This document shows, piece after piece, positions 22,625-36,997 of a stretch of DNA of 64,000 nucleotides. The stretch is from Montifringilla adamsi (Eukaryota > Chordata > Aves > Passeriformes > Passeridae), in NCBI GenBank assembly GCA_017590115.1, contig JAGGNK010007038.1:227181-291180 (forward strand). The letters are read 5' to 3'. Below the pieces are notes generated by a model. That model made no database searches. It worked only from the letters and a program-made list of their open reading frames with translations, and was not told where the DNA came from. The stretch's first letter is position 1. Every line of letters starts with the position of its first letter. The position numbers and the translations under genes were made by a program.

Positions 22625-24210
22625 CATCTAAATGATGGAGTGACATTCATAGCACTGCAATAAAAATCTGTGTAATAATGATAATAATCTATCGTCACTG
22701 AAAGAAGGAATAAGCACAGTGTTAATAGTCCCTGCTGTAACATTCTTCAAGTGTGTTTGCTGGTCACAAAAGACCATCTTTGCTCACAGAAGTTTACATT
22801 ATTTTCTACTGAGGGCCTCGTGACATTTGAAGGCTAGTTTGGAGTAATGGTTATAGCTGGAGCCACTTTTCAAACAGAGGCAAAGTGAGGCAAAGTTTAA
22901 TAAAAGCTTTGAAGCAAGAGCAATTCTAGGCATGAATCTGCAGTTGGAGTTTGAAGCCTGTTTGATGAAAGGATCAACCAGTTTAAAGTCTTCATTTTCT
23001 TGCTTTGTGGGGTTTTTCTCTTGAACACCCAAAATGAAGTCAGATATTTGTGATATCAAATATCACATATTAGCATAATATATGCTAATAGTATGTAGAC
23101 AGTTGATTTTACAATTGTCAGGATTAGCAGACATAATTAATGTAGCTACTTGAGAAGTAGACAAACAGGGGTGCAAATTTCAAGAAAGGAGAAAGCAATA
23201 TAACTCATTTTCCAAGTCAATCATCAACATCAGGGTTATGTGGCTTGTGTGGAAATTAAACTGAAAAAGAGTTCTCATGGTAAAAACTGTAGGAGCAGAT
23301 GATGCAAATTTCACAGAGCGTAACAAGAGCAAAGTTATTGTAATGTATGCCATGCAGTTTGGAAAAGAGAAAGTCAGAGACCACAGTTTCTGGACCTGAG
23401 CAGGAGGAAGCAAGACATCCTATACTGTGCAAACCTGAACAATATTTCATTTGCATGATCTTAAAAAAATTTAAACAGGACTCCAAACATAAAATTAATC
23501 TTTAATATTTTCATTACTGATTTCACAACACAATTTTTGAAAGTTGCTACTAATTGAAATACATAGGCTAACATAAGTGCCTTGATTTTATTCAGCACCT
23601 AGTAGGGCATGTCTGCTTGATTAATCTTGAGTGGGAGAAAATCAATTTCATGGAACTTCCATGGGAAGAATCTGTGGAAATATGTGGGAAGTAGCTGGGA
23701 AAATTTTCACTTCAGGTAGAAACAAACAAAACCTAAGAGGTTCACTGGAGATCTCAAAATTATATTGGTAAGAAACCAACAAAATAAGAAAGTCCCAAAC
23801 AAAACCAATGAAAAAAAGGATCTAAGGATATTTATTGCAAGAGTGTTTATAGTGAACTGATAAAGAAATCAATTTGGAGGAAGCTCTGTGAAAAATAATA
23901 TGCCAAACTGGGGTTAGTTCTGTAAACTGTAATTCCTCTCACCATGCTGATTAACAGCTAGTGGAGTACCAGGAAGTGGGAATTAGGTTCTTCAAGATCA
24001 CTTAAGACATGTTCATGAAACATAACCCATGGGCAACTGGGACATAGCGTCACAATGACAAACTCAGAAAACAAAAGAGTAGAGTAGAAACAAATATTGA
24101 TAGACTTGCATTGTATTGTATATGAAAGGCTATGAGACAGTCTTACTAAAAATAAGGAAATGGTCTGTTAAATTTTCGTATTGTGCATGTGAAGGTTCTT
24201 AATTCTTTGA
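22625..24210. other. AT-rich unique sequence, no gene seen
   Basis: No recognised repeat. Open frames are short and without motifs. Confidence 0.45.
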
Positions 24211-24600
24211 GTCATAGAACCAGAGAATGGTTTGGGTTGGAAGACTATCTCATTCCAGCCCCCTGCCATGGGCAGGGACAAGTTCCACTAAACCAGGTTG
24301 CTCAAAGCCCTAACCAGCCTGGCCTTGAAGCACTTACGTTGGTGGGGCATCCACAACTTCTCTTGGCAACCTGTTCCAGCACCTCATCACCCTCACAGTA
24401 AGGAATTTCTTCCTATTATGTGAACTAAGTCTGCCCTCTGACAGTTTAAAGCCATTTCCCCTTGTTCTATCACTACCCTTGTCAGAAATCCCTCTCTGAC
24501 CTTTGTGTAGCTCCCTTCAGTTACAGGGATACAACAACTTGCTGGAGCATTCTCTTGCTCAGACTGAATAATCCCAACTATCTCAGCCTGTCTTCCTAAT
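24211..24600 (-). mobile_element. CR1 3' end fragment
   Basis: Antisense CR1 from GTCATAGAACCAGAGAATGG through ACCAGGTTGCTCAAAGCCC, CTTGGCAACCTGTTCCAG and CACAGTAAGGAATTTCTTCC to TCAGCCTGTCTTCCTAAT. Confidence 0.92.
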
Positions 24601-25819
24601 CAAAACTCAATACAACACAGCGTCTCATCAAATTACCAATAAGTAAATCTGTAGGAAACACCAAGAGGCACCTGGTGCAGCCCAGGTCACCATGACATTA
24701 CCATCATTGGCTCTGGAGAATATAATGACAATGAATAATCACTTTCTTAGCAAGACAAATCTCAGAGTAGTTTCAAAAATATTTAAAATTAATTTGAACT
24801 CAATTCCCATTATGCCAAATGCTCCGAAACAGTCAGAAGGTTCTAAGTAAACATTAGGAGGCAAAAATCTTAATACTTTGCAGCAAGGAATTGAATAATG
24901 CTTTTTAATGTTATGGCATCTTCAGACTTCTGAATGCTTGACAACTGAAATTCATATCAATGCTGTGAAGAGCCTAGACAGCTTTACCAAACACCTAGAT
25001 CTTCTCCAACACAACCTTCTCTTCTACTGTGGTCTGTCTTAGTATCAGCTCCTAGAGCAGGCTAGAGCCTGCTCTCTGAAGAGATCAAAGAATTTTGTGC
25101 TTTTCTTATCACACTATGATAGAAATACATCATGTGAAGCAAAGAGGAGTAAAATGCTATTAGACTTAGATAGTTTGGACTCTGATAACTTTTTTTCATA
25201 TGTTGGTACAAGCTTCCATAAACTTTCTTTTTTGTGCCGTTTTTCATATGTTCTGCTAAACAAATTATTTATAATGCATTCCTATGAATAATAGAAAAAT
25301 ACTTCCATGTTTTATATGGAAGAAAATAATAACTATATTAACTTATAGCTAATATAATAATATACTTTGTTTGACAGCATCACAGAGGAGATGAGATGGC
25401 AAGAGCAGAGTAACCATGTAAATGTACGTGAAAATCTTCTGTCCCATGTATATCATCTTTTTAAAATGCGGACTAGTCAATATACATCTTGATAAAAAAA
25501 GAAAAAGTGCTATTACTACTTCAAATATAAATACCAATGGCTGTAATTTAGTGGTAAATTTCTGTAACATCTCTTGCTGACAAATGACACTTCTCATTGT
25601 CTTTCTCTAAAACAGAAAAGACGTTTTCTACCACACAACCTGTTCTGACAAGGAAAAAGATGGAAAGGTCTTACAGAATCCTCAACATTGCTTTAAGGTC
25701 CTCATAGCACAAGAAACTGTGTCCTTATGCTTTAATAAAGTATAAGAACACAAATTCACTACTCTCAATCAGTTATGCATGAAGATTTGCAGGTGCAAAA
25801 CCCCTATATTTTTCATAAA
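24601..25819. other. AT-rich unique sequence, no gene seen
   Basis: No recognised repeat or coding motif. Confidence 0.45.
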
Positions 25820-26060
25820 ATAATAGACATAAACATTTTGGGTTGAAAGGGAACTTTAAAATTCATCTAATCCAACTCCTCTCTAATGAGCAGGGATATT
25901 GAGTAGATCAGGTTGCTCAGAGTCCTGTCCAAATGCCTTCTGAATGTTTCCATGGATGTGCCATCTACTACCAAATTGGAAGAGTTTTCTTTCGGAGAGG
26001 AAGGAACTAACAGTGTGGTACACCTCAGTTCAAAACTTGTAGGTTTTTGTTGAGTCATTT
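25820..26060 (-). mobile_element. Old CR1 3' fragment
   Basis: Diverged antisense CR1: TTTGGGTTGAAAGGGAACTT, CATCTAATCCAACTCC, ATCAGGTTGCTCAGAGTCC and TTCCATGGATGTGCCATCTA keep family order. Confidence 0.75.
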
Positions 26061-27088
26061 TTCACAGTGAATCTAAGAAAAACCAGAATTTTAACCTTCT
26101 TATGTACCAAAAGGCTAGGCAGAAGCTCCACATGGGTTTCATCAGGCTGTTGAAGTGGTCAGTCTTTTTAAAAATTCATGCACCCTTTTTCAGCCCAGTG
26201 GTCACACACTGCGCAGTCCTGGTAAGATGAATCACTGAGATGCTTTCTCAGCATCGTATCCAGAGATTGCTTTTAAATGTATCCTTATTCGTGTGTGTAC
26301 AAAGACAGGGACACACCATGCACACACTTACATGCACAAAGATCTCCCTTGGGGTAAAGATCTCACCAGGGGCTGTCCAGCAGAGATTTCATATATATGC
26401 TCAAGGTGAGGGAAGGCTCTGAGGGAGAGATGTCTAATGAAGCATCTAATATAGTTTCATGATGTAAAGATGCTATGATTTTGGACTCAAGACATTACTC
26501 TGTTATCCCTCAGCACTGACTAAGAGAAATAAATCAGGTGTTGAAAATGGAAAGAATTCAATGTATAGAGGAGACTGAGAGCTATGGAGAGCGTGAGGTT
26601 ACATGACGGAGCAACATCTCCCTTTTTCAGCAACTCTCCAGCTGGTTGTTCTTCTGCCTCTCTTCCTTTTGGTATGAATGTATGGGGACAGGAAGAGATA
26701 GGCCTTATTCCACGAGGGACCAGAGACACCTGTCAGCCTTATGTTATTTTGTTGTGAGAGCAGGCTGAAACACCACTTTTCTCCCCAGCTGCCTTTCCCC
26801 ATCAGGACGCCTGCCAGAGCGTGGAGGGAGGAAGGACCCACAGTGCTGTTTTGCCACCACTGGCACAGGTCTGGTTAGAGGGACAAGGACTACACAAGTG
26901 GGGCTTGGAAGGTGGGAAAGTGTAAAAACTGGGGTGGTCATCAGTCTCCTGATGAAACAGGCTGAGGAGGGAATGAGAGATAGGGAGAAAAGAAGAGTAA
27001 AGTAGTGTATGCTGGGGAAGGCACTGGTGATGTAGATTTGACCTCCCTGATGGCAAAAAGACAATTGCCAGTTGATGGCCTGGATCTG
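26061..27088. other. Unique sequence, no gene seen
   Basis: Bases 26590-27080 are G+C-richer, with overlapping minus-strand frames but no recognisable retroviral or cellular motif. No primer-binding site is visible next to the LTR that starts at 27089. Confidence 0.4.
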
Positions 27089-27241
27089 TCATGGTTTTAC
27101 CCCAGCAATCAACGGGTCTCAAGCAGTCTCTCCCAAGCCTCTCCTGGCATGGGAGAGGGAATCACAAGAGTGAAAGTGAGAAAGCGCATGGCTTATGATA
27201 AAGACAGCTGGTAAAAGAAAAAGCTACATATACAAGGAAAG

Positions 27242-27273
<32 letters not shown>

Positions 27274-27672
27274 TCCCATGGTTGGGCAGTTGTTCAGGCA
27301 TCCTCAGTAGAGCAGGGCCCATCACATGTAATATTGACTTGGCAGGACAAAGCCTATCACTTCAAAACATCAACCCAGTTCTTCCTTCTTCCCCCTTTAC
27401 GCACTGAGCATGATGCCATATAATCTGGAATATCCCTTTGGTTATTTGGGATCAACTTTCCTGGCTGTGTCCCCTCCCAGCTCCTTGTGCACACCCAACC
27501 TCCTTGCTGGTGGACTGGATGGAGTGAGAGACAGAAAAGGCCTTGTCTGTCCTCAAGCCCTGCTCAGCAGCAATAAAAACATCCCTGTGTTTTCAGCACA
27601 AATCCAAAGCATAGTTCCATACAAGCTAATACAGGAAAAACAAGCCACTGTCCCAGTCAAAACCAGCCCAGA
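27089..27672 (-). mobile_element. Solo LTR of an avian endogenous retrovirus
   Basis: Antisense LTR, reading TGTCATGGTTTTACCCCAGC at the left edge. Inside are TGAGCATGATGCCATATAAT, AATATCCCTTTGGTTATTTG and CCTGGCTGTGTCCCCTCCCA, and AAAACCAGCCCA stands at the right edge. It is the same family as 55887-56476, in the opposite direction. A 26-base A run (27243-27268) interrupts it. No internal retroviral region lies on either side, so it is read as solo. Confidence 0.8.
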
Positions 27673-29329
27673 TGAGCACACAATTACCTTTGAATTTTGA
27701 ACTTGGAAAAAAATATGGGAGTTCCTTGGAAGCCTACCACATCTATGCAATTTGTTCAGAGCTCTTCTTTCCAGCAGAAGCTCCTGACTGATGGCAATCA
27801 CTGTGGTCTTGCAATTGTGCTGCTTATCAATCAACCTATCTCAAGTGATGCATATGCATTTTGAGTGTACAAGATGTGCCCAGGATTCAGAAGGGATTCA
27901 GTCTTTCTTTTGTGTCTCACAGGTGTCTGTGATAATTGAGTACAATTATGAAAAAATAATGTTTTGCCTTGAACCAAAGATAAAAGCCCCAGTGCAGGTA
28001 AAATTCCAGGTCAAAGAAATACAGCAGAAGTGCCAGCACATTCTGAGTTGATTCAGAAGAAACAATAGCCACACGTTTTACTCAGAATATGCATGAATAG
28101 AAAAAAATATATTAATAGATTGAGAAAACTTTTGCTATTTGTCCAACTGATGAGTCACTATTAATCTGTAAACTCTAACTCTGATAACATAGCTGTGTGA
28201 TGTATACTGCTTTCTCCTAGATCATGAGTCAGTGAGAGAAACAGATAGACCACAAAGTCACATCAGCAGAGGAAAATTCAACAAGCACAAGAAACAAACA
28301 CATCTGTGCCTCTCTGAAAATGCCAGCAAACGTCATCAATGAAAATGCCAGCAAATGTCATCAATATGCGCTAAACTCCCACCAGGGCATGGAGGTCTAA
28401 AGGCTGCTGCCATGTCCTTGCTGCAGATCTGCTGCACCTCACAGAGTCACAGTAGTCAGGCAGGAGCCCTGGTAGAGCTGGAGGGTGTGTTGCAGGGCAG
28501 TGGGCAGCATTGGCCTCACACCTCTCCAGAGCAGAGCCCAAAGCCTAGTGTTAGGACAACTCCAGTTTCATATTCCACCTCATGCCAGGGGTTCCTGGTG
28601 ATGGTTTCAAGTAGTGGTGTTGCAGATTACTGTATGCTAAATTTATTTTTTGGGTTTTTTTTAAAGAAGAGATTTTTAAACAACGAATTCTTGACAAGTG
28701 TCTACAGCTACTGAATGATTTCAAAATGTGACAAACTTTGTGCAACAAGATTGGTCTCTCCTTTTTAATCTTTTAGAATAATTATTATTAGGACACATAT
28801 GATTAGAGCTATTCTTCAGGAAGACTGTGAGAAGAAACATGGTTTGGGCATTCATTCCTTAGTGCTTTAAAGGAATCTCTCCATGATTTTATGAACAGTA
28901 TAGTCCTGTAACATCAAATCTGTACCCACAGTGACAATTTTTGGTAATTTATCTTCTTTGTGACCTGGTGGTCCAGAACACTTAAGCTTTCTTTGTTACA
29001 TGACCAAGTTATTTTTACACAGAGAACAAGCTTTCTCCTTTTTTGATTGTTCTTTTTTAGAATATTTATATACAAAGAAGATTTGATGGTTTCTTTTTCC
29101 TCTTAAATGAGCTGCTATTACAAAATCTGTCTAGCAGTACCCCTGTAAGTCTATTTGAGATGCGTTTATGGAAGTATAAAAAAATTCATTATTCAAGCTG
29201 AGGGCAGCTGTAGAGATCTGGGACAGGGGAAAAAATCTTTGTCTGATTAAACTGGCAAAGAATGCAAGCATATTTCTGTAAAGGAAAATAATTGGTATAA
29301 AGTTGATAGTCATGAGGTGAGTGCTAAGT
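27673..29329. other. Unique sequence, no gene seen
   Basis: Contains a perfect-period 25-bp duplication at 28316-28365 and a G+C-richer block at 28380-28560 of unknown nature. Confidence 0.4.
28316..28365. repeat. 25-bp tandem duplication
   Basis: Two copies of GAAAATGCCAGCAAACGTCA plus TCAAT, differing by one base (C/T). Confidence 0.9.
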
Positions 29330-29400
29330 CTTGGCAGGGGCTTGGAATGAGATGAGCTTTAAGGTCCCTTCCAATCCAAACCATTCTATGCCTCTATTAT
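29330..29400 (+). mobile_element. CR1 3' terminus, short
   Basis: Sense CR1 end: GAGCTTTAAGGTCCCTTCCA, then ATCCAAACCATTCTATGCCT. Confidence 0.85.
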
Positions 29401-30281
29401 TTTATAATACATTGCTGATGTCTCTAGCTGTGGGACAGAAAACATTAAGGAGGCTGTCAACATAGAGTGTGAGCAGGATTTTTAGCCATGTTAGCATAAG
29501 GCAGTGGCTGGTTACCCACAGAAAGCCATCAGAAACACAACAAGGATCTGGTTGGGACTGAAAGAGACTGAGAGAAGAAAGAAGGTTTGTGAGTTGTCAG
29601 AGCACAGACAGGAGATGAGTTTGTGTTTACTGGTGAGATATAGTTCAAAATGAGAACATCAGATGAACTTCTGCAGGGAAGGAAGGATTTTGTCATCAAG
29701 CAAAATTGCATGCCACCATGAGCAAGTTAATATTCTTTGATAATATACAACACTTACTAAGATATCTTTGTGTGTCATTGATTTTTCTGTGGACATGCTG
29801 CCTGGAAATGAAAATTTAAGTTAACATGAAAAGATATTTGCATCATTTACAGCAAAAAGGATTCTTGCAATCTCCTGTAAATGTCATTTCTGTGTAATAG
29901 ATTTTGAATGTCCTGACTCATATTTGGCCAATATATGGTGTCTCTAATATTCATGAAAATTCTCTTTTTCTTGACAGTGACCGTTATGCAAATGCTCAAT
30001 AATTTAGTTATTCCAATTTGATGATATATTCTTGCTAATTAAATATCTTCAATGCAGTTTTTACTGGTATTTCTACTTTTCAGAATGATGTATGTAATTT
30101 TCTTTCTTGGATTGCCTGCCTCTGAATTCTCCCCAGTTTCACTATTTTTCACATATTTTACATGTGCATTTTACATTTTTACAGAGTCAAAATCTTCTCA
30201 GTACCGCCCATTGACAGGACAGGATACACTTGACAAAAATTAAAACATAGTATTTCATCTGAATACGCAGACCCCACTTCT

Positions 30282-30470
30282 CTTCTACCAGGGTTGCCCA
30301 GAAAGATTGTGGCATCTGCATTCACAGAAGTATTCAAAACTCTTCAGGACATGATCACTGGCAACCTGCTCTAGGTGACCCTGGTTGATTGGGGGGTTGG
30401 ACTATACGATACCAAGAACTAACTTTCAGCCAAAACTATTTTGTTAATCCATGAGATTCCATTTGAAACT
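30282..30470 (+). mobile_element. Old CR1 3' terminus
   Basis: Order and content match the CR1 3'UTR: GGCAACCTGCTCTAGGTGACC and GGGGGGTTGGACTATACGAT, then a decayed tail. Confidence 0.75.
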
Positions 30471-33400
30471 CTGCAACTGTTTTTATAATATACTGATTAT
30501 ACATATCACCGTGTCCTTAGTATCTCACAAGAGTGAACAGCTTCTAGAGACATATGTTGATATAATGCTGGGAACGCTGTGTCTGTGGCTTTTACCCACA
30601 TCTTTGGGTAGTTACATTTAAGATTTTTACTCCATAGCTGGAAGATCTGGAATATATAACTGATACTTCAAGTTCCACTGGTATCTAAGCTACTTGGTCA
30701 TCATTAGATGTGTGGTAATCTTTGTTCAGGTCATCTACCAGAGGTTTTGCTTTTGGAGCTTTGGGCATACCTATCTCTTTACCCCTTACTTTTAGTTAAC
30801 TTCTCATAAGTTTCAATTGTTATTTATTTATCAACTCTGAGAGTTTTTGTTCTTGGTTTCTTCAGAGAAAGGCATATCCTGTTGCTGCTTAGGAATGTGA
30901 AAATGGATATGTCTCCTCCCCTGTTCTTATTTTCTTCTTTACAATTTTTCAGAATTTACCGCCCTGCAGGAGCTGACTCACTGCTGGATATCTTTTGGTG
31001 AACAAGAGTTCACAGAAAGTGTATATTTTAGGGTTTCTTCCTCCCCTCAAATTTACCTTTTCTCAAGCAGTTTTTGAAAGTCTAGTTCTAGCCATTCCTA
31101 TGTCTTACTCTTGATACAACACTTTATTTTATGACTTGTGTTTTGGGGGTGGTATTTTGGCAGGGGAGGGCAGAGTGGATTGTGTGGGCTGAGTTTTTTA
31201 TTTGTTTATTTTTATTAATAATAACAAATGGATAGCATATTTTTGCATTAATTCTATTTACTCTTCCACTTACCTTAAGACGCAATTTTTTGGTGGAGTG
31301 TAGTGAGTATATAAGGTTTCTCAGCATGGGGCTACCTGAGCACCAGGGCATGAGGCCCAGACACTGCAAAACTACTATCCCTGTGGATATCTAAAACCTG
31401 GCTAAATCCTGAGCAGCCTGGTGTAATTTGCAAGTTAGCTGGACCACATGGCATCCAGAGGTGTCTTTTATTTTAATCTTTCTCTGAGTCTGTGCTTTCA
31501 AGCTGTTCTCTGTATCGTAAGCATCACTCTGACAGGCGAAGCCAAGTCTTAAAATTTGAGGATCTGCCTATCAAAATAAAAATACCACAGTAAATACTGT
31601 GGAAGTTAAAAAATCATAATAAAAATTGGCAGATATTATCTACAATATTTGTTACTTGTAAATAGAAACTACAGTTCTGTGTGTGTTTTATCAGATAACA
31701 TCAAGTCAATAAACTTTTCTTAAACACTTTTATTTTTCTTAGCAAATACCAGAATATTTAATAAAACTATTAGTTTTGACTCACCAGCTCATCTCAGTAG
31801 AAAAGTAATCATAGTGTATCCATTAGTTTATCAATCACCCTTTGTTCAGATTCAGATTTTGTCCAGTCTTCATATCAGATACGTTTCCCAGCAGCTGTCT
31901 TTGGCTTAGATTTTTGTGTTTAAATCTCCTTAAATGAGCACTAACATCTATAAAAACTAAGTCTGTAAAAAAAGTTGTATTACAAATACAAGCTGTTTGT
32001 AAGATGCTTTGGATCAATTTGTAAACGCTGCAAACTTTAAACAGTATTCACATGTTGATAATTCTAGGACAAATATTTTAAAGACATTTCTGGAAGCTTG
32101 CAATATTTAAAGGCATAGCTAAAGATAGAACACAATTTGTTTTCATTGCAGCAGAAATCAGGAAGAATACTGGAACATAAGGTGCTGTCTAGCACAGCTG
32201 ATACATAAAATGGGACATAGGGAGAATTTAAATGCTGAGTCAAGATTTTTGGAATAGAAAAGACCTGGCACTTTTACCTTGGAGGTACTTCAGCTCTGTT
32301 AAAGCCTTGTCTTTAGAGAAAACTCTCTACAAGGGCTGGGAGTAGCAACTCCGTGCAGATCTTCCTGCTGTCCCAGGCTTGGACACACTCGGCAGCCGTA
32401 GGCTGAACTCATGCCTAATCCTCATCCTGACATAGAAATATTCCCTAATTAGGGTACATATATCACACCTAGCACACACCAAGAGCCTCAGCTCCTTGTA
32501 GGTACTAGATGAGATGGAAGATTTTTAAAGCCAGAAGCATGATAATGGGAAATCCTTTCCTCTAACCATTTGCACATAAAATGCCTACTGTTGCCTACTA
32601 AGATTGGTTTGGGTAACAAGTGCCTCTTTCATTCCCTTCCAAATAAAACTGGTGTAAGGTAGAGCCATGGTTCTTCATTGCTGTCTTTTGGGTGATGGAT
32701 GAAAATTTCCCTCTTTACACAGATGTATGGCTCCATCAGGAGACACAGGAAGAACCTCTATCAAGTTCCCAAAGGATTGAATGAATATTTTTCTGAAGAA
32801 GGAGTTTTGCTTTCCACTGGAAGAGGGGAAAGTAGACCCACATTTTTGGGTCCCCTAGACACTGCTTCAAAACCCAACCTGCTGTTTTTAACAACATGAC
32901 AAAATATCTCCTGCTCAAAGGTGGGTTGGAGGTAGTGAGCATCCTCTTAAATGAGGTGTTCCCTTTCAGCTCTCTCTCAGAAGTCCTGGAAATGTGACTC
33001 TCTTTTCTACTGGACAGAAATGCCAGGTCCCATCCTGCTGTGCTTAGCACTGTGGGGTGTCTAGCCCATGGCATGAAGAAAGAACAGGACAGGAAAGGGT
33101 TGTGACAATACTTCTTGCTTTTCCTCTCCAGTTTTATTGAAGTGTATGAAGACCGAGAGCCTGGCAATCATGTCTGTGAAGGGCACTGCTTTTTTCTTCC
33201 GGCACTTGATGGCAGAAAGATATGTTACTGCAACCCTGGAAAGGGCATGCTCCCTCTGAGGAGTGCAGTGAGGCTGTTAATCAATGACAGTTTCAATGAA
33301 CACCCAAAGCATTTCTCCCAGTGTAAAATCAATTTCTACTAGATAAGCAAGACTGAGAAGAAAATAATAAAACACTTGATACAGCACTTTTACAACACTG

Positions 33401-36400
33401 TACCTTAACATATGCCAAGAAGAAACATGAACCAGAAACAAACAACATTTACAATATTTTGTGAGTTCTTTCTAGAGGAATTAGAAATACAATACACGGA
33501 CCTCAGTCAGTGCATGTTTGCAAGACATGAGAGCACATTTCACTCAAGCACCATTGACAGTTTCGTTTCCTTTTTTTTTCCAAGGGTAGATCTGTCCATG
33601 TGGATGGGAAACAGTTGCTTGGAAGCTCATTTATTTGCTTTAACATCCATGCATCAATTCTAAACTACACTTACTTCTACATAGTAGCCTTCATTAGACA
33701 ACATCCCCAGATGTCATAGGTATCTATCCAACTGATGCCTTTACTTGCTACTTGTTAAGTTCTGAAAATTAGACCAGCATATCTGTCTGCCTGTGACCAG
33801 GTGAAAAGCCTTTCTCAAAGCATAACATGTAGCATCTCTTACTTCTTTTCCTCCTTCTTCCGTCAAAGAAAGAAAGAAAGAAAAGACAAGTGGGTTTTTC
33901 TGTATGAGGTCTCTGTTGCTATCACTGTTTGAGAAGCAAGGATGTAACAGATACAGACTAAGGAAACAGACTTTGTAAGATTCCAGTTAAAGTCCTGACT
34001 GCCTTAAGTTTTTGTTTGACTCATGGAACATATTAAAAAGAAACAACAATGATATATCTGAAATGAAAATGGAAAGAGAAAAAGTGCCTTGGGGAACATG
34101 TGACATTCATCCTGCATATGTTCATAGCACTAATTTAAAGGCAGAGACACTAAATATCTAAATACTGAAGGAATTCTCAAGTGAAATTTAGATAGAATGC
34201 TTGAAATTGCCTATGGGAGATTTTGTCAGGTCTTAATATTTTGTCAGGGAAAAGCTCAAAACTATTGACACCTGCAATAAATAACTGCATACAGATGCTT
34301 AAATTTTAGTAATAACTTTTTCTAAAGGATTCTAGCAGCCTCCTGAGCAATGTGCAATTCAGAATTGTGTTCCAAACATCAGGGGATATAAGAAAGAGGA
34401 CCAAGATTCACTCACGTGAGATGTGCCTGTGATCATTCAGTTACTCCCTTCACTAACTACCAAATTTACACCAACAGACTCCAAGCTTTGTCATTTAGGA
34501 TAACAATGGCACAGACAGCTTGCTAGGAAGGTAATGCCTTCCTTATGTGGTCCTGCCTGTCTCAAATGCCCACTGTTGCCCTAAACTCTAGAGAAAGAAG
34601 AACTTTTTACTCTGTGTTTGTGGATAAACACCAGTAAAGATGAGCCCTCTGCTTGACCAGGGCTGGGGAGTACTGCTATGATACCAATCAAGATTAAAAG
34701 CAACATGGAACTTGACAAATCTGAAGCAGACAGTTTTAAACATACTTTTGGAAAACTTTCTTTTGAATATGCCAAAATCAGATAGAATTTTTTCTTTAAC
34801 TTTATAATTTCATTTATTAATATTGCAACATCTGTGAACTATTTTACAAGTGCAAAAAAATACTTGATTGGTTATTGCATTTTTCTCTGCTACAGGCCAT
34901 ATGGGAAGTTAAAATTATTGAGGATAGATTTAGGTAAAGAGCATCAAAAAGAACACTTCATGAGACTCTGAGGGTTTGTAATGTCACCATTAATTTCCTG
35001 GTAAACTGTAAAATGCACTAAAACCAAATCTGACCCATCCTATTCCCTTCCTGAGGTCTTTAGTTTGCTCATATAAACATAAAGGGCCTATTTATTACCA
35101 CATACACCTTGTATTAGGCTATGATTATGCTTCCAGACATCTTATCAGCACCAGTGCCCCACTGGTCTTAACAACAAGAAAATAAGCTATGATAAAAGAA
35201 ACTCCACATGTTAAAGAGCTCTGACTTGAGTTGGTGAATCTGAAGACAAATGAATTCTGGTGTTCTGAAAAATTTCTCTTTTGTTCATAATGTCATATAT
35301 TTACACTTCAGTTGTTAATTTTTCAAATGGCCTACAGACCACTACTATGCTTTGACACCTTCTGACTCCAAGGCTAATTAATTTGGAAATGTAATGAATC
35401 TGATATTATCTATATTGGTCCTTCATCTGCAGTTATAATACAAAATACGACCTGGTTGCGGTAATAGCAGGATACACAAGCTTGTAACAGAGGTTTGCAG
35501 CTTTTACAGAAGAAGAAATGATAGCAAACACATCTGTAGTAGTTAAACTGTGTCTTCACTTTGGTTAGTTGTAGGTGGTATATACCTCATATGCTGAAAA
35601 TGAACAGTTTACTATATTGCTTACAGCTTAACTTGTGAAAGACTCAATTTATGCAGAAGATTTCACACATTAGGGCAGGTGTTGATTAATTTCTAAAGCT
35701 TATCCTCCCATAAAGAAATATTGGGTAAATCCTGTTTTCTGAAGAAAATGAGCAAACAAAAAACACACATACAAAACTCCTTATAATGAGGTAAGCCTGA
35801 CCATGTACAATGAAAAACTAAAATTTTATTATAAAGGCACTGGAGATATTTATTTCTCTATTCTCAGATTATTGTAATATGAAGGATTTTTCCACCACTT
35901 TTGATAAAACTATGTTTTGGATGTAAGCCACTTCTACGTGGAAAGTCTAATTAGTTTTTTTTAATTTTAATTTTTAAGTTATTAGAGGTCCTGCATCTCA
36001 CTTGAAATTTCATATGTAGTAAATATAGACACGGGATATATACAAAATGATTCATCCAACTATAGAAGTATATAATATATAGACACACAAGACTGCCCAG
36101 ACTTGTATGGATCAAACCAAAGATTCGTTTATCCTGATGCACAGTGTCTCCTGTCCACAAATGGAAGCATAAAAACTTGCCAAGCATGTAAGACACACAC
36201 TGCCACCATTTCCTGAATCAAAAAAGCTTCCCATGATTGAGCAATACCCAATGGATTTTTGCTTCGTGTAGTTGTTTCATCTACCCTTAAATCTCCAAAA
36301 TTTTTTATTATTCATAATACCCTTTGACTAAGAATGATATCACAGGTAGCAGCCTCTGCTGTATGAAGAACCACTTCCATTTAATTTGTTTTAAATGTCA

Positions 36401-36997
36401 GCCTTAACCACTTCCTTTGATAACTTCCTTGGATAAAACCAGTCAGCAAGGTCATTTAATTTACTTTCTTCCTTCAAAGCACAGTTCTACAGACCTCTGT
36501 CCCTCCTCTGAAATTATCATTTTCAGAACTGAAGAGTCAATGTTTCTGCCATCACCCCCCTAACAAAAGTCTTTCCAGGGCTTTAATCATCTTGTCATCA
36601 GTCATCAGTAACTATTCCTGTTAGAGTTGCAAACACAAGTCCTGGATGGTGATGTCTGCACATTTGGGTAAGATACAGATTAAACATTTCTGTCAGATTA
36701 TCAATTAAAGACTTCAAAAAATGCTAAGAATGGACAAGATGTGTTACTCCGCTGCTTAAGTACACACTGCACACTGATGGAATGGTCTGAGGAATGGAGC
36801 AATCAATGTGAGTATGAAAATAAGGAAGGAGATGTACAAAAAATATATTGTGGTTGTTTTTTATTCCTCTTAAGGGACATGAGAAGATGAAACCAGTCAA
36901 GCCTTTAACAAAATTTCTCATTTTCCTTTCAAGGTCAATATAAATTTTGGTTTGTTGCAATCAGTGGACATTACAATATTTTTCCTAATTATTTCAG
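30471..36997. other. AT-rich unique sequence, no confirmed gene
   Basis: No transposable element was recognised. A (GAAA)n run lies at 33865-33885. Bases 33117-33339 are open in several frames (see findings), without an identified product. Confidence 0.4.
33865..33885. repeat. (GAAA)n microsatellite
   Basis: About five GAAA units. Confidence 0.8.
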
